Source: Vulcanimicrobiota bacterium (lineage in GTDB: Bacteria; Vulcanimicrobiota; Xenobia; Xenobiales; JADMJV01). From it: a stretch of 64,000 bases of DNA. A program made the translations under genes and the position numbers. Shown here piece by piece: positions 17,710-26,564 of the stretch; the stretch's first letter is position 1, and every line of letters begins with the position of its first letter. The stretch spans positions 186,001 to 250,000 of the forward strand of contig JAFKGI010000006.1 in assembly GCA_017307785.1 (NCBI GenBank), read 5' to 3'. The notes under the pieces are model-generated. The model was not told where the DNA came from. It worked only from the letters and a program-made list of their open reading frames with translations, and did no database searches.

Positions 17710-17872
17710 AGAGGTGGAAAAGTGGGGAGCGGGAGAGAGCTTTGTCCAGGTTGATTATTTAAGGACAAGCCGAGCGTACGCTCGACCCTACCTCTAAAAT
17801 CTACCTGAGCCGGAGTTGGCCTTGCCGCGATAGCTCTCTCCCGCTTTCCCCAGTCCCCACCTCTCCCATCGG
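17704..17872. repeat. Non-coding inverted-repeat element, copy 1
   Basis: Left arm 17704-17746 and right arm 17829-17872 are imperfect inverted repeats of about 40 bp, including the perfect 14-bp match AGCGGGAGAGAGCT (17728-17741) against its complement (17832-17845) and GGGAGAGGTGG near both ends. The centre (17745-17830) is closely similar to 32371-32457, with shared CACCTCTAAAA/TACCTCTAAAA and GTTGGCCTTGCCGCG. No open frame inside. It resembles a MITE or REP-type dispersed element. Confidence 0.75.
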
Positions 17873-17886
17873 ACGGAAGCCAGGAG

Positions 17887-19227
17887 CTATTCTTCTTCCC
17901 ATTTTACGGGGAGGCGTTTTTCGTGGATGGCTTGGAGCAGGGCGGCGTGGTCGGCTTCGGTCTGGTCGGCGTAGCGCAGGGCGAACTGGGCGATGGCCTG
18001 GTCGAAGCTTTCACCGCGGCCCAGGTAGCCGGAGATCATGGGGGCGGCGCCCATGCGGGCGTGGGCGCGGGCCAGCACGCGGCCGCAGAGTTCGGCGTAG
18101 CGCTTGAGGCGGCGGGCGGTCAGCAGGCTGACGTCGACCGACATTTTGACATCGCGCAGCTGGCGAATGTAGTAATGACGACCCAACTCGTCCTGGGTCC
18201 AACCCAGGAACAGGTCACTGGAGGCCTGGGTGCGGCGCTGGCCGATGACGACGCGCTGACCGTGGTGGGCGTGGTCGGCTCCAAAATAAGGCTCGAGCAC
18301 GGACTGGTTGGCCTGCTTGACCTGCAGGAACAGCGGGTGACCGCCGTCTTCGGCCGTCAGCAGGACGATGAGACAGCGGGTGCCCACGCTGCCCACTCCC
18401 ACCACTTTGACCGCGCTGTCGACGTAGCGATAGCGGCTGAGGAGGTCGCGGCGCTCCTCCGACAGGCTTTCTTTGTAGGCTTCCAACATGATGGGCAGCC
18501 GATGGGTCAAGATCTCCTGGCTGGTCAGTTCATCCAGGTGATAGATGGTGGGCGGATTGTCGCGAATCTGGAGCTTGCCGTCTTGCTCGTGGGCCAGCTT
18601 GGGAAAGTAGTGGTCGGCGATGGTGCGCTTGAGGTTCTTCTGCACTTCCTTGCGCACTTGCTTGCGCCACTCCGAGTCCTGCATCTCGGCCACGATCGAC
18701 TCCACGTCGACCGAGGAATACCAGGCTTCCAGGGGACTCAAGCCCACGAAGGCGCGCATGTTCTCGCGATAGGAGGCCACCGCCGCCAGAGCCGCGTCGG
18801 CCTGCTTGCGTCCGCTGCCGTTGGAACGCGCGGCCACCACAAAGGAGGCGGCCAGACGCTTGATGTCCCACTCCCAGGCGGCCGGCAGGGTCTCGTCAAA
18901 ATCGTTCAAGTCGAAGACCAGACGCCGCTCGGGGGTGGCGAAACCGCCGAAGTTGCACAAATGGCAATCGCCGCAGGCCTGCACGCGAATACCCGAGTCG
19001 GGCGTATGCTGCAGGTCGTAAGCCATGATCTGGGCGGCACCGCGGAAGAAGGTGAACGGCGAGCGGGCCATGCGACCGTAACGCAACGGCAGCAAGTCCT
19101 GCAAACGGCTCTGTCCCGAGTCTTCCAGTAATTCGATGGGGTCGCGGCGATTGGCGGCCGGCTGCCAGTCGGCATGACTGGAACGATTGGCTTGGGCGCG
19201 AAGGGCCCGTCCTGCTTCTAAGCTCAT
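17887..19227 (-). CDS. DUF2252 family protein
   Basis: 446 residues. The family pattern is clear: RYGRMARSPFTFFRGAAQIMA near residue 50, ACGDCHLCNFGGF, LVFDLNDFDETLPAAWEWDIKRLAASF, KVVGVGSVGTRCLIVLL and YYIRQLRDVK. These motifs echo aminoglycoside-phosphotransferase/kinase-like folds (HxxN, then D-x-D), and DUF2252 is often regarded as kinase-related, but no substrate is established. Gene order on the strand is tRNA-like, 689-residue unknown, then this gene 41 bp later, so co-transcription is likely. No signal peptide. Confidence 0.88.
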   Translation of the reverse strand: MSLEAGRALRAQANRSSHADWQPAANRRDPIELLEDSGQSRLQDLLPLRYGRMARSPFTFFRGAAQIMAYDLQHTPDSGIRVQACGDCHLCNFGGFATPERRLVFDLNDFDETLPAAWEWDIKRLAASFVVAARSNGSGRKQADAALAAVASYRENMRAFVGLSPLEAWYSSVDVESIVAEMQDSEWRKQVRKEVQKNLKRTIADHYFPKLAHEQDGKLQIRDNPPTIYHLDELTSQEILTHRLPIMLEAYKESLSEERRDLLSRYRYVDSAVKVVGVGSVGTRCLIVLLTAEDGGHPLFLQVKQANQSVLEPYFGADHAHHGQRVVIGQRRTQASSDLFLGWTQDELGRHYYIRQLRDVKMSVDVSLLTARRLKRYAELCGRVLARAHARMGAAPMISGYLGRGESFDQAIAQFALRYADQTEADHAALLQAIHEKRLPVKWEEE

Positions 19228-19268
19228 CTAAAGGCTGTTTGGCGCGACTCGGCAGGCACCTTCCAGGA

Positions 19269-21338
19269 TCAAGGTCGCAGCCAGTGCTTGCCCTGAGACC
19301 AGCCCAGCAAAGGTTGCTCGGCTGGTTGACCTTCGCGGGCCTGGAGCAGGCCGCTCCAGGCGGGTTGGAAGCGACTTTGGAAGGCCTCGGGCTGCCGGCT
19401 CAGGTGGTCGCCCGCCCATTCGAAGAAGTTGCCCTGGGGACCCACGGACAAGAAAAAGATCATTTGCCGCCAGGCGTAGGCGCAGTTCTTGATGGTGAGC
19501 AACTGGTCGTGCCAGTGACCTTGAGGAATCTGCAGGCGGCGGCAGATCCAGCGGAAGCACCGCCCAGCCAGTTCCCGGGTGTCGAGCTCGAGCTCCAGCC
19601 CCTGGAAAAGCGCGGCCAGATTGTGGGTGGTCAGGATCTGCTGCTGCTCCAGGATCTGGCCGTTGATGGCCGGCTTGTAGGCCCCGAGCTTGACCCCGGC
19701 CCGAGCGGCGCAGACGGCCGCGAGATCTTCGAACGAACCCGGTTCAATTCGATAGTAGACCTGGTAGAGCGAGCCGCGCAGGAAGTCTTGAGCCTGGCGA
19801 GCCACCTGGGCGTAGTGCTCGGCGAACTTGCCCATAAAAATATCGGCCGCCAGTTCGTCGGTGAAGAGCAGGGAAGGCTGGCCATCGGAGGCCAGGGCCC
19901 GCATTTCCCGGATGAGCTTATTGGGCAGAATGGTCTGAGGGAAAGCTCGCAAAGCCGCCGTGGTCAGGCTCTTCAAAGCCAGCCGCGAGGGAGACTGACC
20001 ACTGCGGTAAGGCTGCACGGCGGCTACCCAGGGCAATTCCTCGAGCCGCACCTGACTCTGCAGGTTGAGCAGCAGCAGCGAGCGGCGCTGGCGAAACGCC
20101 TGGTAGATGGAGGCGTAGAGGCGACCCAGCGCCCGATCGGAAAACTCCGAGGCTCGCAGTTGAGCCACGAGTTGCGGCAAGATACGAGCCAGCACTTCGC
20201 CGGAGGGCACCAGCCCCCGCTCCACCAGCTCTTCCAGGGGGGCCCGCAGGCTGCGTGCCGCCTTAGAAGTCAGCGCGGGCGGAACTCCCTCCAGACTGGC
20301 CAATCCGACGTGCTGGGGCTGCGAAGACAGGTTCTGAGCATACTGCACGGCCTGCTGCTGATGAGTCGGTCCCTGCACTTGGTCCTTTTGTCGTTGACGG
20401 GCCTCCAGAAAAGACGGCGAACCCGGCAATCCCCGCTTGCGCTCGGAGCGCTGCAAAATCAGGCGGAGTCGACCGACTTCCCGACCGCTGAGAGTGGCCG
20501 GATCCCGTTCCAAAAAGAGGCGCAGTTGGGCGAAGCTGTGCTTGCGACGCTCCGGCAAACCGCAAAGCCGGTGGGCCTGGCGTAAAACCTGGTAACGGCT
20601 CAGCAGTTGCTGAGCGCGCTCTTTCCAGTCGGGCGGAAAAACCCGATAGGGCCAGCCGTCCGCCACGGTTTCCTGAAAGAGGCCCAGCATCTCGTCATAA
20701 AAGGGCAGCCAGACTTCCACCGTCTCTTTCTGTGCCAGGATACGCCCGTTGGGGGTGATCCGAGACAGCTCGCGACGCAGCTCGGCCACCGTCTGCAGTT
20801 GCACTTTTCCGTCTAAGGGCGAAGACTGGTCCCGGGGAACGGGATAGAAGCGCAGCCGATCGGCGAAGGGCAGCAAAGCCTCCAGCAATTCCGCGGCCTG
20901 CTCCAGGTGGCCGTGCTGTTCCAGCCAGGCCAACACCAACCAGGCTCCTTCTTCGGCAACTTCCACCTGATAATTGCCGCTGGCCAGCAGCCCACGCAGT
21001 TCTTTCAGTCCGGATGCGCTCAGAAAATGACCGTTGAGCTCCAGGCGCTCCTGCAGGCCCAGTTGTTCCAGCTTTTGCTGCTCATGCGGTTGCAGAGGTC
21101 CGGCCGCCAAGGCCCCTCCACTGGCGAAACCACCGGTGAGAACTTCCAGGGTGACCCAGGCGGGCAGGTCGGCCACGGGGGTGCGCGAGCCGAACTCGAG
21201 TTGGCCCAGATTCATGGCCTCCAGCAGGCGCTGCCACTGGTCGGCTCGCCGGCGCGCGCGTTCGGCCACTTCCGGGTCGGAGTGGTTTTGCTCGGTGGTC
21301 AGGCGCTGGGCCAGTTGGGTAAGAATGTAGCCGATCAT
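19269..21338 (-). CDS. Large protein of unknown function (689 residues)
   Basis: I recognise no family. The protein is Leu/Gln/Arg-rich and mostly helical, without a signal peptide or membrane helix. Conserved-looking stretches are LEVLTGGFASGG, DQSSPLDGKVQLQT and the Trp/Cys-rich C-terminus (CFRWICRRLQIPQGHWHDQL, YAWRQMIFFLS). The ATG at 21338 has no clear Shine-Dalgarno; it is preceded by a poly-T stretch and, 11 bp upstream, by the 3' end of a tRNA-like sequence on the same strand. Either the leader is made by tRNA processing or the true start is internal. It is followed by DUF2252, a partner in the same operon. Confidence 0.7.
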   Translation of the reverse strand: MIGYILTQLAQRLTTEQNHSDPEVAERARRRADQWQRLLEAMNLGQLEFGSRTPVADLPAWVTLEVLTGGFASGGALAAGPLQPHEQQKLEQLGLQERLELNGHFLSASGLKELRGLLASGNYQVEVAEEGAWLVLAWLEQHGHLEQAAELLEALLPFADRLRFYPVPRDQSSPLDGKVQLQTVAELRRELSRITPNGRILAQKETVEVWLPFYDEMLGLFQETVADGWPYRVFPPDWKERAQQLLSRYQVLRQAHRLCGLPERRKHSFAQLRLFLERDPATLSGREVGRLRLILQRSERKRGLPGSPSFLEARQRQKDQVQGPTHQQQAVQYAQNLSSQPQHVGLASLEGVPPALTSKAARSLRAPLEELVERGLVPSGEVLARILPQLVAQLRASEFSDRALGRLYASIYQAFRQRRSLLLLNLQSQVRLEELPWVAAVQPYRSGQSPSRLALKSLTTAALRAFPQTILPNKLIREMRALASDGQPSLLFTDELAADIFMGKFAEHYAQVARQAQDFLRGSLYQVYYRIEPGSFEDLAAVCAARAGVKLGAYKPAINGQILEQQQILTTHNLAALFQGLELELDTRELAGRCFRWICRRLQIPQGHWHDQLLTIKNCAYAWRQMIFFLSVGPQGNFFEWAGDHLSRQPEAFQSRFQPAWSGLLQAREGQPAEQPLLGWSQGKHWLRP

Positions 21339-21348
21339 AACAAAAAAG

Positions 21349-21419
21349 GTCCGGGGGCTGGGATTGCACCAGCGCCCTCTCGGTCCGCAGCCAAGTGCTC
21401 TACTCTGAGCTACCCCGGA
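21349..21419 (-). tRNA. tRNA-like gene, Arg-type anticodon GCG, incomplete elbow
   Basis: 71 nt fold as a cloverleaf: acceptor TCCGGGG/CCCCGGA (7 bp), D stem GCTC/GAGC, anticodon stem CTTGG/CCGAG with loop CTGCGGA (anticodon GCG, reading CGC Arg), 5-nt variable loop, and T stem GCTGG/CCAGC. Two departures are striking: the D loop is only AGAGTA, without the G18-G19 pair, and the T loop is TGCAATC with G where U55 belongs. The tertiary elbow contacts would be lost together. No CCA is encoded; CTTTTTT follows. It may be a degraded tRNA or a tRNA-like leader of the downstream gene. Confidence 0.6.
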
Positions 21420-21461
21420 ATGTTTCTCTGAGGGTAGGCAGCCAGGCCCATTGTGTCAAGC

Positions 21462-22721
21462 TCAGGGGAGAGGCCATTGGATCTGGAAGTTCGGATCGCC
21501 GGGGCGAAATTCCGAAGCGACCCGCAAACGGTCGAAAAACTCTCTTTGGCGCCGGGCATCCCGATGGAAGTAATAGACTTTGAGGCACTGAGCGGGAGTA
21601 CGCAGCCAGAGAGTGTCGGCGCTGCGGCGCCCCGGGTGCCCATCGACCTCGACGGTTTGGTAATCTTTGCCCCCGGTCCAATGGCGCTCGATGGTTTTCT
21701 CGAAGTAATGCACATTCTGGGTGCTGAAGCCGTCGATGATCAGACTGCCGCCCTCGACGTCGGCCGCCCATTGACCCGCATGGTTCTCGCGCAAGTTTTC
21801 CACCTGAAGCAGACCGCTGTGAACGCGGAAGCCGTAGGGAACCAGATCTTGTTTGACGGGCAGAGGAGTGGCAGGCACCAGCGCCTTGATACGAGGATTC
21901 CAGAGGAACTGCAGCCTGCCCGTCAGCAAGAGAACCACCGGAATTCCCAGCATTGGGCCCAGCACCAGCACTTTGACCCAGGGATTGCGCGGCAGGCGAA
22001 AAGGAGCAGGCAAATTCGAGCCGGGCAGGCTGACGGCCAGGTGAAAGGCGAGTTCGGAGGGCTGGAATCTCAGCGCCGGCCGAAAATCCCAGCGAAAGAC
22101 GAGCAAACCAGAGAGCAGTCGAACCACCAGTTCGCCTGGCCCCAACACCCGGGAAATGGGCTGAAAGGATTGAACCTCTCCGTCGCAGCGCACTCGTAAA
22201 GCGTCCGAGCCAAATCCATTGACCACCCAACCCTGGCCGGTCCGGAGAAAAGAGACTTGACCGATGCGCTCCAACTCCACCTGCAGCTTTCCGCCGCCCA
22301 GCAGGGGTGCGCTCAACTCGCCCCAGAGATGCTGGAAAGGATAGCTCCCCGGCCGATTCTCCGGCGGAGTGAGCGGGAAGCCGTCGCCACTGTCGAGGCG
22401 CACCGACCAACGGCCGGAGTCATCCAGTTCGCCACTGTCCAGCTCCAGACAACTTTGCAGACAGGCAAGCTTTTGCGCATCCAGAGGCCCGCTGCGGAGT
22501 CCGTCGCGGATGAGCGATTTCCAGATGGCCCACATCAGCGCCGCATCCACCAGCACCAGCCAGGGATAGGCAAAGCTGGCCACCAGAGTCATCAGCAGCA
22601 CCACGCAGGCCGGGTAGGCCACCAGATCGCTGAAAAGCCTGGCTCGACACGAGGCCCGGTGCTGCTCGAGATGTGCAGCCAGGGACTGTCGGAGTTCTTC
22701 GCGTGTGCCGGAGAATTGCAT
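21462..22721 (-). CDS. Membrane protein of unknown function (419 residues)
   Basis: No recognised family. An amphipathic N-terminus is followed by two helices (VAYPACVVLLMTLVASFAYP, LVLVDAALMWAIWKSLI), a long beta-rich middle (about 85-255), another helix (VLVLGPMLGIPVVLLLTG) and a 150-residue outer or inner C-terminal domain ending in FQIQWPLP. It precedes the tRNA-like sequence by 42 bp on the same strand. The 100-bp gap to the prepilin genes at 22822 must hold divergent promoters. Function unknown. Confidence 0.7.
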   Translation of the reverse strand: MQFSGTREELRQSLAAHLEQHRASCRARLFSDLVAYPACVVLLMTLVASFAYPWLVLVDAALMWAIWKSLIRDGLRSGPLDAQKLACLQSCLELDSGELDDSGRWSVRLDSGDGFPLTPPENRPGSYPFQHLWGELSAPLLGGGKLQVELERIGQVSFLRTGQGWVVNGFGSDALRVRCDGEVQSFQPISRVLGPGELVVRLLSGLLVFRWDFRPALRFQPSELAFHLAVSLPGSNLPAPFRLPRNPWVKVLVLGPMLGIPVVLLLTGRLQFLWNPRIKALVPATPLPVKQDLVPYGFRVHSGLLQVENLRENHAGQWAADVEGGSLIIDGFSTQNVHYFEKTIERHWTGGKDYQTVEVDGHPGRRSADTLWLRTPAQCLKVYYFHRDARRQREFFDRLRVASEFRPGDPNFQIQWPLP

Positions 22722-22821
22722 GGTCAGAGCTTCGCAGCCGCAGGTTGCTCCACCCTCTCCTCAGAAACTCTTAAGGCTGGGGCGAGGTTGAATTTCAGCA
22801 GGGAGGGCGAAGATCTCGGGG

Positions 22822-23226
22822 ATGAGGCGCAAGGGCTTTACGCTGGCCGAGGTGATGGTAGCGATTCTCTTCTTGAGTATCGCCATGTTCGGCTATTTCG
22901 CCCTGCATCTGCGCATCATTCACAGCGCCACTACCCTGGATCAACGCCAGGGGATGCGCCGGCACGTGGAGCGGGCCAACTACGTAACTCGCTACGGCGC
23001 TTCCCCGCCCCACATTGGCGTGGACCCCCTCATTCCGCCCACTCAGGCGGCGCTGGTCTATGCCGCGGACCCGAACGACGATTATACGGGCACTGTCAGC
23101 ACCACCGTGCAGACCACGCCGCCGGCGCTCTACCGGGTCGAATACGATATTCATTGGACCAATAAACACGGTTCTCAAAGCTACGTGCTGGACACGTTCA
23201 TTCGCGAAAAGGACACCGGGTGGTGA
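22822..23226 (+). CDS. Prepilin-like protein (PilV/GspI-type)
   Basis: 134 residues. MRRKGFTLAEVMVAILFLSI is a strong type IV prepilin leader and helix (KG|FTLAE, Glu at +5). The C-terminal domain is short, consistent with a minor pilin. The next gene, also a prepilin, begins 7 bases before this stop, so they are coupled. This is a second pseudopilin site, about 19 kb from the first at 2718-3667. No GspF, ATPase or secretin lies beside it. Confidence 0.87.
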   Translation: MRRKGFTLAEVMVAILFLSIAMFGYFALHLRIIHSATTLDQRQGMRRHVERANYVTRYGASPPHIGVDPLIPPTQAALVYAADPNDDYTGTVSTTVQTTPPALYRVEYDIHWTNKHGSQSYVLDTFIREKDTGW

Positions 23227-23822
23227 GGCGGCGCGGCACGACCCTGATCGAGTTGATGGTGGTGATGGCCATTTGGTCAGCCGTCATGAGCGCCGTGCTG
23301 GGTTTCTACATCTACGGAACCAAAGTTTCCAAACGGCAGGACGTGCTATCGCAGCAACTGCGGCAAGTTCAGATGCTCTACGATCGCATTGTGGGACGAA
23401 TCACCAACGCGGTCATTCGCGACGTCCGACAGGGTAATTTTCCAGCCCTGGTTTACGTACGCACGCGCACCGAAGACGCTCTTTTAGTCAACGGACTGCT
23501 GCCCAACTGGACTCCCCAGGACGAAATCCTGGCCATCGTGCCGCAGGACTCCGCTTTCTCGGGTCCTCTCTGTTTTAAGAATCAGTTGGTTCTCCACGAA
23601 AACGGCCAGACCAGCGTGCTCATGAAGCTGCCGGTCGGCATGCTGGTCAGCTTCGAAGCCGACCCTACCGACGTGCTGCTGCAGGTCAAGGTGCCCGAAC
23701 TGAGCTCGCAGGCTCCCGACCTCAAAACCGTCGATGTGGCCTCGATGTACGACGATAAACGTTGGCGCAAAATCACCCGTGCCTTTTTGCTGAATGGCTG
23801 GAAGGGCCACAGCACCTCCTAG
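23220..23822 (+). CDS. Prepilin-like protein (PilW/GspJ-type)
   Basis: 200 residues from a GTG at 23220 (a second GTG at 23223 is equally possible). VRRRGTTLIELMVVMAIWSAV is a prepilin signal (RG|TTLIE, Glu at +5) and hydrophobic helix; the region after it is coiled (QDVLSQQLRQVQMLYDRIVG). Length and place after a PilV-like gene suggest a PilW/GspJ-like minor pilin. It is followed 13 bp later by a cytochrome P450 gene. Confidence 0.85.
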   Translation: MVRRRGTTLIELMVVMAIWSAVMSAVLGFYIYGTKVSKRQDVLSQQLRQVQMLYDRIVGRITNAVIRDVRQGNFPALVYVRTRTEDALLVNGLLPNWTPQDEILAIVPQDSAFSGPLCFKNQLVLHENGQTSVLMKLPVGMLVSFEADPTDVLLQVKVPELSSQAPDLKTVDVASMYDDKRWRKITRAFLLNGWKGHSTS

Positions 23823-23835
23823 CAAACCATGGGCG

Positions 23836-25026
23836 ATGGAGCCTTTCTGCCTGGTCGACCCGGAAAAGCTGCGCAACCCGTTTCCGGACTACGAGTATTA
23901 CCGTCGGGAGAAGCCTGTCTTTTTCTACGAGCCGATGAACGCCTGGTTCGTCTTTCGCTACGCCGACGTGGATAAGCTATTCCACGACGAACGCCTTTCC
24001 AACAACCGCATGACCGGCTATGTGCCGAGCGCGCTGCCAGCCTACCGAGAGGCGCTGGAATGGCTGTTCAGCAACTATTTTCGCCACTGGCTCTTGAGCC
24101 TGGACGGAGAGGCTCATCGACGGCTGCGGCGGCAGCTTCAGCCGCATTTCAGTGAGCGAGCGGTGGCCGCCTGGGTGCCGGTGATCGAGCAGACCACCCA
24201 TCAATTGCTGGACCGGGTGGCCGGTCAGGGGCACATGGATTTCTCCCTGGACTTCGCCTACGAGCTTCCCGTACTGGTCATTTCCTCGATTCTGGGAGTG
24301 CCCGCCGGGGAGCAGCGCCGCATTATCAAGTGGTCCGACCATCTGGCCAACTACTTCAACGTCATACCCGCGACCGAGCAGACCTCCTCAGAAATGGTCG
24401 AGTCCACCCGCGAGATGATCGACTACCTGGAAAATCTGCTCCAACAGCGCCGGAAGGAACCGCGCGAAGATCTGTTCAGCGCCATGGCCGCCAACGATCT
24501 GGAAGACGCCGTAATCGTGGCCAACGCGATGGTGCTGCTGGTGGCCGGTCACGAGACGACCCGTAACTTGATGGGTAGCTGCCTGAGCCTGCTGCTGCGT
24601 AACCCGGACCAACTCGAGCGACTGCGCGGCGACATGACTTTGCTGCCGCGAGCGGTGGAGGAGACGCTGCGCATGGAGCCGGCCAATCCTATCATGGCGC
24701 GCCTCATCGCCGAGGATTTTGAGTACCAGGGTGCGGCTCTGCAGAAAGGTCAGTTGCTCTTTCTGGGGATCGGCTCGGCCAATCGAGACCCGGAATTCGT
24801 GGCCGACCCCGAGCGTTTCGACATCGGACGCAAACCGGGCAAGCACCTGGGCTTTGGCAGCGGTCCCCACTTCTGCATCGGCTCCATTCTGGCCAAGCGC
24901 GAAGCCACCATCGCTCTGCGCGAACTGCTGACGCGCTTTCCCAACCTGCGCTCCAACGGCCCCGAAGAGTGGACCACCCAGGCGGGCATGCGCGGCCCGC
25001 TCAGATTGCCGGTCGCTCTTCAGTAG
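23836..25026 (+). CDS. Cytochrome P450
   Basis: 396 residues from the ATG at 23836; the longer frame from 23794 overlaps the pilin gene and is less likely. Class-defining motifs are all present: I-helix LLVAGHETTRN, K-helix EETLRMEP (ExxR) and heme loop FGSGPHFCIGSILAKREA with the Cys ligand. This is a soluble bacterial P450 that needs separate redox partners, none of which lie nearby. The substrate cannot be predicted. Its stop overlaps the tail of the convergent SBP-UPF0126 gene by 7 bases. Confidence 0.95.
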   Translation: MEPFCLVDPEKLRNPFPDYEYYRREKPVFFYEPMNAWFVFRYADVDKLFHDERLSNNRMTGYVPSALPAYREALEWLFSNYFRHWLLSLDGEAHRRLRRQLQPHFSERAVAAWVPVIEQTTHQLLDRVAGQGHMDFSLDFAYELPVLVISSILGVPAGEQRRIIKWSDHLANYFNVIPATEQTSSEMVESTREMIDYLENLLQQRRKEPREDLFSAMAANDLEDAVIVANAMVLLVAGHETTRNLMGSCLSLLLRNPDQLERLRGDMTLLPRAVEETLRMEPANPIMARLIAEDFEYQGAALQKGQLLFLGIGSANRDPEFVADPERFDIGRKPGKHLGFGSGPHFCIGSILAKREATIALRELLTRFPNLRSNGPEEWTTQAGMRGPLRLPVALQ

Positions 25027-26540
25027 GTCGGGCCGTGCAGTTTGTTGCGAACGGTCAGGAAGCGGGTAAGCCCGACTCCCAGCATGGTGGCCAGCATGGC
25101 CATCTGCAAGTGTCCTACCTGGTGCGGTGGGTGAGCCGAGTAATAGATCAAGAAGACGGATAGCGCCAGGCCCCAGAGGATCGAGATCTCCACGTAAAGC
25201 TTGGTGGTGCGGAGCGACACGCTGGGCTGGTGACGCAGAATATCGCGCAACAACGATCCGCCGCCGTTGGTGGCGGCGGCCAGCAGCGGACCCCACAACC
25301 AGAGAGGTTCACAACGCCACTGCATGGCCACCGCCACGCCGATGACGGTAAAACAGGCCAATCCCAGGGCGTCGCAGAGAATCAGCAGGGGAATGTTGTC
25401 CACGTCCAACTCCAACAACCGCTGCATCCGATCCGGCCAGAACTGAGTCACCAGGCGAAAGAGCAGAAAGCCGGCCAGCACCATGATAAGAACCGTGGTC
25501 ATGATCGAAGGATCCGCGACGAAAGCTACCGGACGACGACCCGCGATCAAATCGCGCAACAGGCCTCCTCCGACAGCCGGGGCGGCCGCCATCAAAAACG
25601 CGCCCAACAGGTTATAGCCTTCTTTGCGGGCCAAGAAGATTCCGGAGGCGGCGGCCGTGGCCACCGCCAACAGCCCGATCGGGTCGAAAAAGAAGTTGCG
25701 CTCCAGCAGGCTGAGCAAAACCGGATAGTGGTAAGCGCGCACGATGGCGGCCGTGGTTCCGTCGGCCTCCATGTCGAGCAAAGCGCTGTCGATTCGAGTC
25801 CTCACCTCGGGGGCCACCCGGGCCTTACTGAAAAGAATGTGGGTATCTTCCAGCGGGATGTCGAGACGGCGTGAACCGATCTCCAAAATCCAGCGATTGC
25901 GCATGACGGTACTCATGCCGGCCAACTCGTCGGCGAAAACGATGTCCACCTGTCCGTTGATGAGGCGTGCCATCGTTTCCGCCTCTTGCTTGCTGCCCAC
26001 CGAGTGTAGTCGCAGCACGCCGTCGTTGAGGATGGTCTGCACCTCCTGGGGATAGGCGTGACCCATCGAGTAGCCGATACGCCACTCGTCTCGGCGCGCG
26101 ATGGCCAGCAACTCGGCGGGATTGTCGGGCAAGCGCCGGTAGCTATCGGTCCGATAGAATACGGAATAGTGCAGGCTCAAGTAGGCCAGACTGAAGTGTC
26201 CGTAAGCCTCGCGTTCGGGTGAGCGATAGGCCAGGCTGAGCGCGTCGATTTCGCCTTTGCGCAACGACTCCAGCAACTGGAACCAGTCTTGCTGCACGAA
26301 GTTGACACGGTAACCGGCCCGCGAGCAGGCTTCCCGAACCAGCTCGGTGCTTAGACCTGTAAGGCGACTGTCCGAAGCGCTCTGCTCATACTGATAAGGA
26401 TAGATGGGTTCGGCACCGATGGTCAGAGTGCCCCGGCTGGCCAGGGGCGGAGGGCTCTTGTCGTCGAGTTCGTCGGCCAGACGGGTGATCAGGAAAATCA
26501 GAACGAGCAGGACCAGCAAATTGGTGAGCAGATTTTTCAA
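25020..26540 (-). CDS. Periplasmic amino-acid-binding-protein-like domain fused to UPF0126 (TRIC/YadS) membrane domain
   Basis: 506 residues. After an N-terminal helix (LLTNLLVLLVLIFLITRL), residues 35-265 look like a type 3 solute-binding domain (GTLTIGAEPIYPYQYE, LVREACSRAGYRVNFVQ, DALSLAYRSPEREAYGHFS, DIVFADELAG). From about 280 come two UPF0126/TRIC repeats: FDPIGLLAVATAAASGIFLARKEG with APAVGGGLLRDLI, then CDALGLACFTVIGVAVAM with AATNGGGSLLRDIL. UPF0126 proteins are linked to glycine transport or act as TRIC cation channels. The fusion suggests a ligand-gated or substrate-delivered channel (inference). It follows the PilX-like gene on this strand by 24 bp. Confidence 0.88.
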   Translation of the reverse strand: MKNLLTNLLVLLVLIFLITRLADELDDKSPPPLASRGTLTIGAEPIYPYQYEQSASDSRLTGLSTELVREACSRAGYRVNFVQQDWFQLLESLRKGEIDALSLAYRSPEREAYGHFSLAYLSLHYSVFYRTDSYRRLPDNPAELLAIARRDEWRIGYSMGHAYPQEVQTILNDGVLRLHSVGSKQEAETMARLINGQVDIVFADELAGMSTVMRNRWILEIGSRRLDIPLEDTHILFSKARVAPEVRTRIDSALLDMEADGTTAAIVRAYHYPVLLSLLERNFFFDPIGLLAVATAAASGIFLARKEGYNLLGAFLMAAAPAVGGGLLRDLIAGRRPVAFVADPSIMTTVLIMVLAGFLLFRLVTQFWPDRMQRLLELDVDNIPLLILCDALGLACFTVIGVAVAMQWRCEPLWLWGPLLAAATNGGGSLLRDILRHQPSVSLRTTKLYVEISILWGLALSVFLIYYSAHPPHQVGHLQMAMLATMLGVGLTRFLTVRNKLHGPTY

Positions 26541-26564
26541 ACCAGGGCGACTTTTCCCCGATTT

